A stretch of DNA of 64,000 nt from Adiantum capillus-veneris (taxonomy: Eukaryota; Streptophyta; Polypodiopsida; Polypodiales; Pteridaceae), in assembly GCA_014529385.2 (NCBI GenBank), contig CM043945.1:140408241-140472240 (forward strand), read 5' to 3'. Positions 11,316 to 22,930 of this stretch are shown piece by piece (within the stretch, counting starts at the first letter, position 1; each line of letters begins with the position of its first letter). Both the position numbers and the translations under genes were made by a program. Under the pieces are notes generated by a model. That model had not been told where the DNA came from and did not search any database. It saw only the letters and a list, made by a program, of their open reading frames with translations.

Positions 11316-11320
11316 AATAC

Positions 11321-11547
11321 TGTTACCATATACATGTGGTAGTGATGTGTGTGAACACACTAGGACCGTCGGGGCATTTTTTCCCTCTTTAGGAGGTTTT
11401 TCCCCTTGTGCATTGTATATACGCCCATCACTCTAGGGCTATCTATCTTTCCATTGCACACTAAGTAATATACTCTCAGTTGTGTGCCGTGAGCTTCCTT
11501 CGTCTTCTCCAAGCTGTGTGTGTTTTCTTGCAACCCTAATTCCAACA
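11321..11547 (+). repeat. CopA2 5' LTR (227 bp)
   Basis: TGTTACCATATACATG to AATTCCAACA. A candidate TATA box (TATATA) is at 11416-11421, with the copia-typical short downstream R/U5. Confidence 0.95.
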
Positions 11548-11549
11548 AT

Positions 11550-11561
11550 TAGTATCGGAGC
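11550..11561 (+). other. CopA2 primer-binding site, mutated
   Basis: Reads TAGTATCGGAGC where intact copies have TGGTATCAGAGC: two substitutions, two bases after the LTR. Decayed tRNA-iMet site. Confidence 0.85.
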
Positions 11562-11907
11562 AGGTTGCGTCCTCCCGGGCTTAGTCGCCAGCTCCAGCAC
11601 ATGCCTGCTCGCTTTCTCCAATTTCAGTGAGCTTTGGTGAGAGTTCGCAGGTCGACCAAAATTTCGGGCCAGCTTGTAGAGATTAGTCTTCTCAGATTTC
11701 TGATTCGGGCTCATTTCGGCCTCCGTTTCCACTATAGGCAGGTCTGCACAAGCAATTTTGTCATTTAGTGCAAAATTTCTGTTAGTGCCGTTTTCTGCAT
11801 AATAGGTCCCATATAGTCTACTGCGGGTTGGGCTATATAGCACGTACTGGTCTCACCCAGTTTCTCTTCATTTTGGGCAGTTTTAGCATCAAGTGCAAGC
11901 ATTTTCC

Positions 11908-12560
11908 ATGGCTGACGACAACACAGATGTGTTCAAGATGTTTGCTGCTGAGGACAAGCTGGATGGGGACAATTACCCTATGTGGGCTTACATGATGCAA
12001 CATGTTCTTGTGTCAAAGGGCGTTTGGAATATTGTGTAGGGCATTGATGTACGTCTTGGTTTTGAGGATGTAGGCAATATCGAGGATGTTGCAGGTCTTG
12101 CTGCAAGGATTGCTGCTATTAGAGCTGTTTTACCTATGACAAAACACGCTCGTTGGGATGTAAAGGATGCACAGACTCATGTGTTGATTGCATTGTCTGC
12201 AAAGTGCACCATTACTCCTCATATTTGTTCAACAAAATCTGCAAAACAAGCTTGGGATATTCTAGCAGGTCTTTATGCAAGCCATAATGAGGCTAAAATT
12301 GCTTTGCCGTGTAAAGAGCTGGAATTGAAGATTATGCATGAGGAAGATGATATGGACACTTTCCTTGCTGGTGTCAAGAATACCAATGAGCAACTTATTT
12401 TTGGAGGTGAAGTCATTTCAGACAGTTCCCTTGTGCAGGCTGTTCTTGATGCCTTACCAGATTCTTACCAGACTTTTGCTAGTAATTGGAGACTTATGAC
12501 CCAAAGAAATCCTAAAGTTGTCAAGTTTGATGCATTGTGAACATTGCTATTGCAAGAGCC
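11908..12560 (+). pseudogene. gag: CopA2 gag, truncated by stops and an internal deletion
   Basis: ATG at 11908 (MADDNTDVFKMFAAED). In-frame TAG at 12037 (CAG to TAG compared with CopA1, Q44), then the frame stays open through AWDILAGLYASHNEAK and LPDSYQTFASNW to a TGA at 12538 where CopA1 has a Cys codon. Immediately after, at about 12560, the sequence jumps from LLLQEPLS straight to the protease SGATKH block, so the zinc-knuckle part of gag (present in CopA1 at about 1650-2050) is deleted. The element cannot make nucleocapsid. Confidence 0.9.
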
Positions 12561-13908
12561 ACTTTCTAGTGGTGCTACAAAGCACATCAACTCACATCGT
12601 GAATTGTTCACCTCTCTCGAGTCTGTCCCTCATGGGAATTCAGTCACTTGTGCCAACAATGCCTCTTATCCGGTTTAGGGAGTTGGAAAGATTGTGCTTA
12701 CTACTGCAAATGGAAGTTCTTTCACACTTGTTGATGCACTTTATGTACCTGGGATCAAGAAGAATCTTTTGTCTGTATCTGCACTTGCTAGACTTGCACT
12801 TGTAGTCAAATTTGTGGATGACAGATGTACAGTTCATGATCTCAATTTTGGTGATGAAATTGTTGCATCTGGCCTTTTGTGCCGTTGGCTATATAAACTC
12901 ATTTTGTATGACAAGTGTGGATAAAATTTTGCAAATGCAGTTGCAGATTCAAGGGATGTTTCATATGCAAAACTGTGGCATGCACGATTTGTTAGAGTTT
13001 GCAAAAATCTGATATGGTTGCTTCTTTGCTGCCTAGCACCTGTCAAATATGTTTGTGCAGGTTGTATTTTGGGTAAGACGCAGCGTTCAAAGTTTCCAAA
13101 GGATGGTTCAGTTAGGGCCACATGCAACAGGTTGCAGCTTGTGCATAGTGATGTTTGTGGACCCATGCAAACTCCATCCTTGGGCAATTACCTTTACTTC
13201 ATTAATTTCATTGATGATTACTCCATGCATGCATGGGGTATTTCCGCTTAAAGCGAAGTTCAAAGTTTTTATGTGCTTCAAACAATTTCTGGCTATGGCT
13301 GAAAATGTCTCGAAATGTACTATGGACACCCTCCGTTCCAATCGAGGGGGGGAGTATATGTCTCATGAATTCAATGCATTTTTGGCTAGTCGTGGGATAA
13401 AACACCAATGTACAGTGCCTTGTACACCTAAGCAAAATGGTGTTGCTAAGAGAAAAAACAGGTCACTTACAAAAATGGCACGATGTATGGTAAAAAATCA
13501 AGCTTTGCCGCACTCTTTTTGGCTTGAGGCCATCATGTGTGCCACTTCTGTACTTAGCAAGTGTCCTACGAAAGCTTTGCAATCTATTACTCCATATGAA
13601 GCATGGCATGATAGAAAGCCTTCTATTGAGCACATGCGTGTTTTTGGCTCTTTGGCATATGCTTTGGTGCCACAAACACAGTGCAAAAAATTGGATGATA
13701 AGGCTGTCAAATGTATTTTTGTTGGTTATAGTGCTAAAAGCAAAGGTTACAGGTTGTATCATCCGCTAACAAATCGTATTTTGGTTTCACGGGATGTAGT
13801 GTTTGTGGAAGATTCTGTTCAGCCCTTGCTATCATGTACTAGAGACAGTAATGTAAGCTCACAAGACATTTATGACACTTTGTTGCCTCTTTCAGTGGTG
13901 GAAGTTTG
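12561..13908 (+). pseudogene. pol: CopA2 protease remnant and integrase, catalytic residues mutated
   Basis: Protease remnant SGATKHINSHRELF at 12568, then ALYVPGIKKNLLSVSALA, a pre-integrase module with its first H..H zinc ligands largely deleted near 12980, and CAGCILGK. Integrase core from 13139 (HSDVCGP) with FIDDYS, RSNRGGEY, QNGVAKRKN, YEAWHDRKPS and HMRVFGSLAY up to the stop at 13907. The second catalytic Asp is Asn (RSN rather than RSD) and the catalytic Glu is Lys (VAK rather than VAE), both explained by G-to-A changes. The enzyme would be dead even without the frameshifts. Confidence 0.9.
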
Positions 13909-15716
13909 AATGCAAATTCTAATGAGGCAAATGTACAGCCTATGGGGGTTTCCAAAAATGTTACAGTTCAGCCTATCACTGATGAAGATGTACATGATGC
14001 ACTTGATGAGGAAAGGGCTGAAAACGAGCAGGCTAGAGGTATGCCAAAATGGTTGGTGCATACATTGCATGACGGTAAATTGGATGCACCTTTGTCTAGT
14101 TGTACTCGTTCAGGCTCTGGCCATGCATCTCATATATCAGATTGTTATGCTTTGGTTGTGTCTAGCTTACATGATGTTGAGGAACCTCTATCTTTTGATG
14201 AAGCATAGAATTCACAAAATTGGATGGCTGCCATGCAATCAGAATATGATGCACTTATAGAAAATGACACATGACTTTATGTGATTTGCCTCCTGGCAAA
14301 AAGGCCATTGGTACGAAGTGGGTTTACAAGGTGAAACGCAAGCCGGATGGTGAGATCGATCGCCATAAGGCTTGACTTGTTGCAAAGGGTTATGCACAAC
14401 AAAAAGGCATAGATTATGAAGAGACTTTTTCTCCCACTTGTCAAATGACTACTGTGCATTTTCTATGAACATTGGCATCTCATTTTGGTTGGGATGTACC
14501 TCAAATCAGACATTGTTACTGCTTTCTTGAATGGTAACATATTTGAGGAAGTTTATGTAACGCAACCCCACGGTTTTGTCAAGAAAGGAGAAGAGTACAA
14601 AGTGTGAGATGTAAGATGGCTTTGTATGGGTTGAAGCAATCTCCTCGTGCTTGGTATGAGAAAGCTGACACTCATTTGGTCAAACGAGGCTTTCGTAACA
14701 GTCCAATAGAAAGCACATTTTATGTAAAGCATGAGGGTGATGTACTTCTCATTGTGGTTCTTTATGTAGATGATTTGCTGATCACTAGAACAAATGAGAG
14801 ACATATTGCTGAATTTAAGATTGATTTGAATGCTACTTTCAAGATGAAAGATTTGGGGCTATTACATCATTACTTGGGTATACAGTTTAAGCAGTGTGAT
14901 GGTGGTATTGCCTTGTGTCAGAAAAGTTACATAGAGACATTGCTATGTAAATTTGGACTTGAGGGTTGCAAACCTATTGCACTCCCATGGAAACAGGTTT
15001 GAAATTGACTCTTCATGACGCTGGCGATCCTGCTGATGTCACTCCAATTTACCAAACTGTTGTTGGCTGCCTCATTTATGTATGCAACACGAGGCGAGGT
15101 ATTCAATTCGCAGTCTCACAGGTCATTAAATTTATGCATAGCCTAGGGTCTAAGAATTGGCAGGTTGTCAAGAGGATTTTCCACTACCTTAGTGGCACTT
15201 TACATCTTGGCTTGTTTTATCCCAAGGGGGGATCATTGCCACCAGACTTACATGTTTTTCTCAGATTGGGCTAGTTGTTTTGACACACAAGTGTCCACAA
15301 GTGGTTTTTGTTTCATGCTTGGCAGTTCATGTATATCATGGTTGAGCAAGAAGCAACCTACTGTGGCCACTTCAAGTTGTGAGACTGAGTACATGGCAGT
15401 CTTCATAGCTACGGTTGAGTGTGTATGGCTTAGACGCCTTATGGATGATTTGGGTGTTGGACAGGACAATGCCAACACTGTCTACACTGACAGTCAGAGC
15501 ACATTGGTAGTTGCAAGGAACCCAGTTTTTCAAGCTCGCACAAAGCACATTGAGGTGCATTACCACTATGTCTAGGAGAGGCTCTCAGTAGGAGAGATCA
15601 GCTTGGCTTATGTGCCAACATAGGATAACCTTGCAGATCTTTTCATAGAGGCATTGTCCCATGAGAAGTTCGAAGCTTTCCGCAAAGCTTTGGGCTTAGT
15701 ACCCTTTGTGGACTGA
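13909..15716 (+). pseudogene. pol: CopA2 reverse transcriptase and RNase H, broken
   Basis: After a variable linker the RT begins near 14216 (NWMAAMQSEYDAL) and is broken by several stops and frame changes up to 14600. From 14604 it is open through ALYGLKQSPRAWYEK to the polymerase motif YVDDLL (about 14767) and KMKDLGLLHHYLGIQF, and breaks again near 15000. RNase H follows (STSGFCFMLG, SCETEYMAV, YTDSQSTLVVARN) with another stop at about 15573 and the end at 15714. Domain order and motifs are those of copia RT/RNase H, where RT copies element RNA into cDNA and RNase H removes the template. Confidence 0.9.
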
Positions 15717-15791
15717 TCATGTCCTCAGGGAATGGCACTTCCCTTTACTCATGTGCCAACTCTCGTTCACCGCATCACTCCAGTGGGGATT

Positions 15792-16016
15792 TGTTGCCAT
15801 ACATGTGGTAGTGATGTGTATGAACACACTAGGACCACTGGGGCATTTTTTCCCTCTTTAGGAGGTTGTTTCCCCTGTGAATTGTATATGCGCCCATCAC
15901 TCTAGGGCTATCTATATTTCCATTTCACACTAAGTAATATACTCTCACTTGTGCGCCTTGAGCTTCCTTCATCTTCTCCAAGATCTGTGTGTTTTCTTGC
16001 AACCCTAGTTCCAACA
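15792..16016 (+). repeat. CopA2 3' LTR (225 bp)
   Basis: TGTTGCCATACATGTGG to AGTTCCAACA, preceded by a weak purine tract (AGTGGGGATT) at 15782-15791. Followed by the second copy of the target duplication AATAC. Confidence 0.94.
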
Positions 16017-16709
16017 AATACCCAAAAAGTGAACATCCATTATCAAGATTACTTGTGGTGTAGTTATGATAGTACTTCTAGTCCATAAGTGTACAATTTA
16101 CAACCCTCAAGAAGAACAAGAGGGTCTCAAAGGTTGCTCCATTTTCCTTTCAAATCCGCCTGAGGAATTCCCAATTCCATTGTATGCAATGTTGAAAAAT
16201 GGCCCTCCATTTTCATCTTTAATTATTGCACATCAAATATCTCCATGTCAAACCCTCTATAATCCACCTTCAATATTTCTTATAGCGTGGAAAAATATAC
16301 AGTTCTAGCCACAATCAGCTCTCCAATAACTATTGACCGTCATCGACCTCATCATGTAGCTCCTTTTGTTCCAACCACTCCCAAGAAGATCCCTTCAGTC
16401 TCAGACCCCAAAAAACCCTCCCATAAATCATGGGATTTGGGTAGAAATTCTCAGTGATGTTCATAGATACTCTATGCTAACATCGACGAGCACACAACCT
16501 TGGCCCACGCACGAGACATGCATTGTAGCCACTAGTCTTAAGTCTTGTATACAAACGACATTGGAATGAGGGCGCACATAGTTTTGGGTATAGGTCAGAG
16601 TGTGCTAGAAATTTACTTGAGCATTCATTGTCCATAGACCGGAGTGTCCACATTAGAATGCCTCTAATAAGGGTGCTTTGAAAACTTTAATGTTGGCTCA
16701 TGTCCGCCA

Positions 16710-16892
16710 CTTCTATGCTTGAACTCAAATGCTATAGATCTTCAGATATGATATGCATCCATGTTCTTCACTTCTATGCTTGAACTCAAATGCTATAGAT
16801 CTTCAGATATGATATGCATCCATGTTCTTCACTTCTATGCTTGAACTCAAATGCTATAGATCTTCAGATATGATATGCATCCATGTTCTTCA
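16710..16892. repeat. 61-bp tandem repeat, three copies
   Basis: The block starting CTTCTATGCTTGAACTCAAA begins at 16710, 16771 and 16832, giving a 61-62 bp period, with almost no differences among units. No spacers between units, so not a CRISPR-like array. Confidence 0.92.
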
Positions 16893-17639
16893 CTTTGTAC
16901 CAACTTGATACAATAAATATTAAGAATAAATGTCCCCTTATTCGTTGCTAGCAGTGGCGGATATTGTCATTGACAGTGACAACAAGACATACATTGTAGG
17001 ATGTGGAGTGCTGTGCAAATGGATTTGTGATGTCCTAGCTAAGAAATTTTGCAAGTTCATGGGATCTTGCAATAAATCCAACCATGTGTGAGTGATATGT
17101 TTGTATGACATATTGTCTATAGGAATTCTTAGCACATTGTCTATAGTCTACACATGTGCCAAGTGTGGTATCTCATTGATTGATCTTGTCAACAATGAGA
17201 TATCCTTGAGCATGCCATCGGTGGACTTGATGCCACCCTCAAGTGCATGGAGTGCCCTTTTAAGATTTTTCTTTTTTTGTGATAGAACATGACAAATTTG
17301 CTACATCTATTCTTTGGGGCAAGCTTGATATGATTGAAATTTCGAATATATGTGGTAAGACCAAGCCTATATTGATGTATTTGAAGCCAAAAACAAAATA
17401 TATGTAGCCAATCTCTCACTTTAGCCTTAGTATTGGGAATATCAGGCCTAGGTAAGACTGGCGAGGCCAAGGGTTAGGAAGGACATGCGATAAAGGGGTT
17501 CCTATAAATAGCATGGCCAATGGCCTATATAGGACATTAATGGGTGGCGATTTGCATGTGCCAGTCCCCTCTGTCTTAGATTGGTATTGGAGCTCAGGGA
17601 GTAGAGTAGCCATAGAGGAGGGGAAGGACGTAGGTCATG

Positions 17640-17640
<1 letters not shown>

Positions 17641-17694
<54 letters not shown>
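17641..17694. repeat. (CT)n microsatellite
   Basis: About 27 perfect CT units. Confidence 0.97.
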
Positions 17695-17698
<4 letters not shown>

Positions 17699-17930
17699 AA
17701 GCACTGCGGCATGGTGTGGGGAAGAAGGCTTAGCAGACAAAGTCGAAGGCAAAAATTGCATGTACAAGGTCTCTTGGTAGAGGAAGGCAACCCGTCAACC
17801 ATCGCCAAAATCAAGCACTATTTGGCTCAGTGGATTCGTGCTCCTGAGGGGGAAAATATCAGACACTACATGGGGGGTTTTGGAGACTATAGAGCATGGT
17901 GTGAGCTACCATCACTCTATGCAGGTGGCC

Positions 17931-18158
17931 TGTTACCATATACATGGGGTAGTGATGTGTGTGAACACACTTAGGACCACTGGGACATTTTTTCCCTCAC
18001 TAGGAGGTTTTTCCCCCCATGCATTGTATATACGCCCATCACGCTAGGGCTATTGATCTTTGAATTACACACTAAGTAATACACTCTTTGTTGTGTTCCT
18101 TGAGCTTCTTTTGTCTTCTCCAAGATGTTTGTGTTTTCCTGCAATCCTAAATCCAACA
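17931..18158 (+). repeat. CopA3 5' LTR (228 bp)
   Basis: TGTTACCATATACATGGG to AAATCCAACA, same family as the CopA1 and CopA2 LTRs. Followed by the primer-binding site two bases later. Confidence 0.95.
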
Positions 18159-18160
18159 AT

Positions 18161-18172
18161 TGGTATCATAGC
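18161..18172 (+). other. CopA3 primer-binding site
   Basis: TGGTATCATAGC, one substitution from the canonical tRNA-iMet complement. Confidence 0.88.
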
Positions 18173-18520
18173 AGGTTGCATCCTCCCGAGCTTAGTCGCC
18201 AGCAGCTCCAGCACACGCCTGCTCACTTTCTCCAGTTTTTGTGAGATTTGGCAAGTGTCAGTAGGTCGACAAATATTCTAGATGAGCTTGTAGAACTTGG
18301 TCTGCTCATATTTTTGATTTGGGCTCATTTTTGCCTCCATTTCCACTACAAGCAATATTGCATAGGCTATTTTGTCATTTTGTGCAAAAATTCTGTTAGT
18401 GCTATTTTTTGTATAGCAAGCCCCTTACAGTCTTCTACAGTTTGTGCTATAGAGCACATGTTGTCCTCACTTCATTTCTCCCCTTTTTGGGCAGTTTTCA
18501 CGTGAGGTGCATCATTTACC

Positions 18521-19394
18521 ATGGCTGACAACAACACAGATGTGTTCAAGATGTTTGCTACTGAGGATAGATTGGATGGGGACAATTACCCTATGTGGGC
18601 TTAAATGATGCAAAATGTCTTTGTGTCAAAGGGTGTTTGGAATAACGTCCTGGTTTTGAGGATGTAGGCGATGTTGAGGATGTTGTAGGTCTTGGTGGCA
18701 GAATTCATGTTGCTAGAGCTATTTTTCCTACAACTGAGCAAGCTCGTTAGAATGTAAAAGATGCACAAGCTCATGCATTCATTGTATTGTTTGTGAAGCG
18801 CATCATTACTCCTCACATTTGTTCAACAAAATCTACAAAACAGGTTTGAGATATTCTGGCTGGTCTTTATGCAAGTCACAATGAGGCAAAAATTGCATTG
18901 CTGTGTAAAGAGTTGGAGTCGAAGATTATGCATGGGGAAGATGATATGGACACTTTCCTTGTTGGTGTCAAGGATATCAATGAGAAACTTATTTTTGCAA
19001 GAGAAGTCATTTTCGAATGTTCCCTTATGCAGAATGTTATTGATGCTTTGCCAGATTCTTACCAGACTTTTGCTAGTACTTGGAGACTTATGACCCAACA
19101 AAAGTTGTCAAGTTTGATGCATTATGCACATTGCTATTGCAAGAGTCACTTTCCATAAAAACAGGACTAGAAAGTGTGCAGTTGAACATGCCTTTATTGC
19201 TGCTCAAAGAAAAGGTGGTAATAGCAATGTAGCTACTTCTCATGATTCTTCTGCGAGTGGAAAATCACCTGTTTCTAATGCTTCTATTGGTAGCAATTTG
19301 TTTGGGAATTCTGGTGATAAGGGAAAAAAGAAGATGTGTTTGTCATTATTGTAAAGCTAATGATCACTTGATCAAGCAATGTCCAAAATTAAAG
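18521..19394 (+). pseudogene. gag: CopA3 gag, 5' part up to the solo-LTR insertion
   Basis: ATG at 18521 (MADNNTDVFKMFATED), TGG-to-TGA or similar stop at about 18602, a deletion near 18645 that removes the VQGIDVRPG block of CopA1, and more stops up to about 18850. From about 18870 the frame is readable (HNEAKIALLCKELESKIM, LPDSYQTFASTW) with a further small deletion near 19100. The zinc knuckle begins at about 19336 and stops at 19394, where a GypL LTR is inserted between the codons for CPKLK and the following Ala-Lys. The rest of gag resumes at 22926. Confidence 0.9.
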
Positions 19395-19999
19395 TGTAAG
19401 GTTTCCAGTTTCTGAAACCTTAAAGATTGTATAAAGCCTAATCAAACTGATATGATTATTGAAAAAGCAATGTAAAATTGTCCGACCGTGCCAAATATTG
19501 GTATTTTTGGAATCTTAAGCGCAGCAAACCCCGGGCTAGAGATTTTCAGATTTAAATTCAGACAAAAACCGACCCCGCTAGTCCTTCCAGAAGATTCACT
19601 GTAAATCAAATTATTAAGAAAAATTGAAGGGTTGCAGTAATCATTTAAGCATAGACTTTATTAAAGGCCTCCCAGATATTTACAAGATATTTACCAATTA
19701 AGAAAAAATAGGTCAAAATATAGCCCTAATTCTTAATCAGCAAGCTAGGTTAACCTATTTTTTTAATAAATTAAAGATTAATCCTATGTATATTCAAAAA
19801 TACTCTCTTAATTAAACATTCTTTGCTGATTGTTTTAATTAAGCTTAGGGATATGAAGCTAATTAATTATTATATCATATTAGGATTGAAATTATCCATA
19901 TTAACCATAAATTTAATGGAAAATATATTAATTAAGTTTAAATTAAGTTGAGATAATTATTAGAGTTGCATTAGACTGCCATTAAGCTAGAAAAACTAT

Positions 20000-21070
20000 C
20001 TTATAATTTTTTGAGAAATTTTCATAATTAATTAAGCAAAATTACACTATTTTTTAGAGAAAAATAAAGGGGAAAATAATCAAATTGATTAAAAATGCTT
20101 TGAGTTATTTATTAGAGGTTAATCACACCTTAGAAAACCTGTGATAATTATGTTAACCTCAGATAAATAATTTACTTAATTATATTAGCAAAATTACACT
20201 ATTTGTATGACAAATTAAAAGAGGAAAATTAACAAATTGAGTCAAAATGATTTGATTTATTTATCAGAGGTTAACCACATCTTAGGGAACTTGTAATGAT
20301 TATGCTAAGCTCAGATAATTAATTTTCCTAATTATCTTAGCAAAATTACACTATTTTTAGGACAAATTAAAAGGGGGAAATTAGGAAAGTGATTCAAAAT
20401 GCTTTGAGTTATTTAAGAGAGGTTAATAACATCTTAGAAAACCCATGATAATTATGTTCACCTCAGATAATTAATTTACTTAATTATCTTAGGAGAATTA
20501 CACTGTTTTTGGGACAAATTAAAAAATAGAAACTAGTAAATTGATTCAAAATGCTTTGAGTTATTTATCAGAGGTTAATCACATCTTAGGAAACCTATAA
20601 TAATTATGTTTATCTTAGAGAATAAATTTACCTAATTATCTTAGCAGAATTACATTTTTTTGAGACAAATTAAAAGGGGAAAATTAGCAAATTGATTTAA
20701 AATGCTTTGAGTTATTTATCAAAGGTTAGTTATATTTTAGGAAACCTGTGATAATTATATTAACCTCAGATAATTAATTTATCTAATTATCTTAGCAAAA
20801 TTACACTATTTGTAGAACAAATTAAAAGGGAGAAATTAGCAAATTGATTCTAAATGCTTTGAGTTATTTATTATAGGTTAATTACATCTTAAGAAACCCA
20901 TGATAATTATGTTACCCTTAGATAATTAATTTACCTAATTATCTCACTAAAATTACATTATGTTTAGGGGAAAATAAAAGGGGGAAATAGTAAATTAATC
21001 CAAAACCCTTTGATATAATTATCAGAGGTAGAACACACCTTGAGGAATCCGTAATAAATACCCCAACCTC
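20000..21070. repeat. AT-rich tandem array, about seven 152-bp units, in GypL solo LTR
   Basis: The block AAAATGCTTTGAGTTATTTA recurs near 20092, 20244, 20396, 20548, 20699, 20851 and 21002, giving intervals of 151-152 bp. Each unit also contains GATAATTAATTTACCTAATT. The units correspond to the array in the GypL1 LTR. Confidence 0.92.
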
Positions 21071-21645
21071 AGATAAATAGTTTAAATACTTATCTTCATT
21101 AAAAGTAACCGATTTTGCGTATAAAATAGAGAAAGGAAATTAGTAAATGAATTTATTTGATTACCAAATAAATACGTGAGGTCCAAGAATCACTATTGAA
21201 GGTTGGGAAAATTATCGCAACATAAATGGTTGCTATAACAAATGACTATCATCAAAATTTTGCCTAAATTAGACCATAAGTATAGGAGAAAAATGTTATA
21301 AATCAAATTTATGAAAATTCCTAAACATATAACATATCAAATTACAATTTAGGGTGAGTAATCCATTACTCGATAGGAATTATAATTTACTAAGGTTAAA
21401 TATAAAGTATTCATGGAATATAGACTAAGGATAAACCTAGTTAAATGGCTTCCCTGATTAAATGGTAATTATGGGAAATTACTTATAGTACAAGGAAGTT
21501 ACAGGAGGAATATCTCATCCAATTAACTATCAAGGATACCTACTTACTCCAAAAATCCTTATTTTTGGATAAAAAATAAAAAATAAAAAAAGAGATTATT
21601 CAATTAAACTTCTAATCGATTAAGTCTTTTTATAAGGTTGCCGAT

Positions 21646-21807
21646 ATGGCTCCAAAGAGAACCAGAGAAAATCCTCTTACCGAGGAAGAGGATATTAGCA
21701 ACAAAAGAAATAAAGCCACTAATGACCATGAGACTGGGCCTAGGCATAGGCCAACGGAGGAAAGTTTGCCGGCTCCAGCCAAGCAGCACATGGATGAGCA
21801 GTCCTAG
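21646..21807 (+). CDS. Small ORF in GypL solo LTR, counterpart of the 6733-6548 ORF
   Basis: An ATG at 21646 begins MAPKRTRENPLTEEED, continuing with ETGPRHRPTEESLPAPAK and a stop TAG at 21805, so 53 codons against 61 in GypL1. The aligned peptides share the basic start, the acidic run, the TGP and PTEESL blocks and the Gln/Asp-rich end, while the flanking LTR has many indels. That pattern suggests past selection on the protein, but two copies are too few to prove it. Confidence 0.45.
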   Translation: MAPKRTRENPLTEEEDISNKRNKATNDHETGPRHRPTEESLPAPAKQHMDEQS

Positions 21808-22930
21808 GTGGATTTTTATTTTGTTTAATTAAATATTTTAAAGTTCATTTTTAAGTTAGCATTGCATACGTAAGGAGCGAGTAAGAATAAGAAAAGGAAT
21901 AATTGACCAAAAATGGAGGGTAACTTCCAACGTGCATTGTTTATAATGTAGGAAAGAATTGTTGGGTTAAAATTGGTTGAATTAGGAAAGATATGATTGA
22001 TCATCCTTAAGACAGCTTGTCTCAAGACACCTCCGACTCCTTGGTATAAATTGATGATAATGATGGCTTTCTAGTCATGGATAAGTCGGTTACCCCCATG
22101 AACGATGAGTTTCTACTCATGTCATATCTTGATGTTTCTACATAAGTTAGGATACCGTTTTTATCCTAGGGGAGCCACCCGGTTGTATGGGCAAATGGTT
22201 AGGTGTATGGGCACCCGGAACCTTGGGTGGGGGTTTATCCACTTCGGATTGTGAATAAGGAATCGGTGCCGTTTTTTCACCCTTAGGTGGTCTTGAGACA
22301 AGAAGAGTACTGGTCATGGTTATTATGGACAATGTTTTGTTTGAGAGTACCCTGTCTTAAGTTTAAAGATGTCTGTCCGCTAAAAGAATGTTTTTAATAC
22401 TGTTTTAATAAAATCCTGTTATGAAGGATAAAAGGAATCATTATTTTAAGAATGATAAGAACGTGGTAGTAATTAAATAACAAAAGAATCATGTGTGAGT
22501 GCGGGGTGGTAAGTGGGGATTGACTAAGGTTGTCAATCATGGACGGTGGACCTGATTAGTCAGGTAACTATCCATCCCTGCACACTAAAACGTTTAGAAA
22601 ACTTCTTCACTTGGAAGACGAATCTACCAACGGCTGTGCCCTCACATATGCTAGGGGGAAAAAAGCGTTGGTTGAGGATACGTTAACCCAATTTGTGGAA
22701 GTTATAGGGCCGAGATAGTTTTTTTTGGACTTTTAATACGTTGTCCCGTTTCTGCTGCAAGACAGGATTAGGTCTTCTTCTAAGGCTATAGACCCAAGCC
22801 ATTGTCAATGGTAAAGGTCTATTCCTTGGATTTTTCTTGTTTAGAGACTTTGGTTTTTTATTAGACCTAGAGACCTGTCAAGGATCCCATCCCGATCTTG
22901 GTATTAGCGGGTTGGGGACCTCACATGAAG

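Larger units (their letters stand above)
11321..16016 (+). mobile_element. CopA2: complete but defective Ty1/copia element
   Basis: Two LTRs (227 and 225 bp) with TG...CA ends, a mutated tRNA-iMet primer site, gag, protease, integrase, RT and RNase H in copia order, and a perfect 5-bp target duplication AATAC (11316-11320 and 16017-16021). The uninterrupted paralogous target is visible at 10110-10125. The LTRs differ at roughly 20 positions plus small indels, so the insertion is not recent. Gag and pol carry many stops and an internal deletion. Confidence 0.95.
16022..17925. other. Non-coding region between CopA2 and CopA3
   Basis: No recognisable gene. The first about 100 bases continue the duplicated target segment. 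The rest holds a 61-bp tandem repeat (16710-16892) and a CT microsatellite (17641-17694). A long plus-strand frame across the CT tract is a repeat artefact. Confidence 0.6.
19395..22925 (+). mobile_element. GypL solo LTR (3531 bp) nested in CopA3 gag
   Basis: Starts TGTAAGGTTTCC and ends GGGGACCTCACA, homologous end to end (opposite strand) to the GypL1 LTR at 5437-9305. Flanked by TAAAG (19390-19394) and TGAAG (22926-22930), a 5-bp target duplication with one substitution; the CopA1 sequence shows the target was TGAAG. No primer site, internal region or second LTR is present, so this is a solo LTR left by recombination between two LTRs. It explains why this 3.5 kb has no coding sequence except a small ORF. 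Confidence 0.92.

Noticed and set aside
13108..13769. Minus-strand and alternative-frame ORFs over the CopA integrase (also near 351-687)
   Set aside because: They are shadows of the integrase reading frame, which has the conserved motifs.
16710..16892. CRISPR-like array
   Set aside because: Units are directly adjacent without spacers, in a plant-type genome.
17513..17974. 153-codon frame across the CT tract
   Set aside because: Its length depends on the microsatellite, and it continues into the CopA3 LTR.
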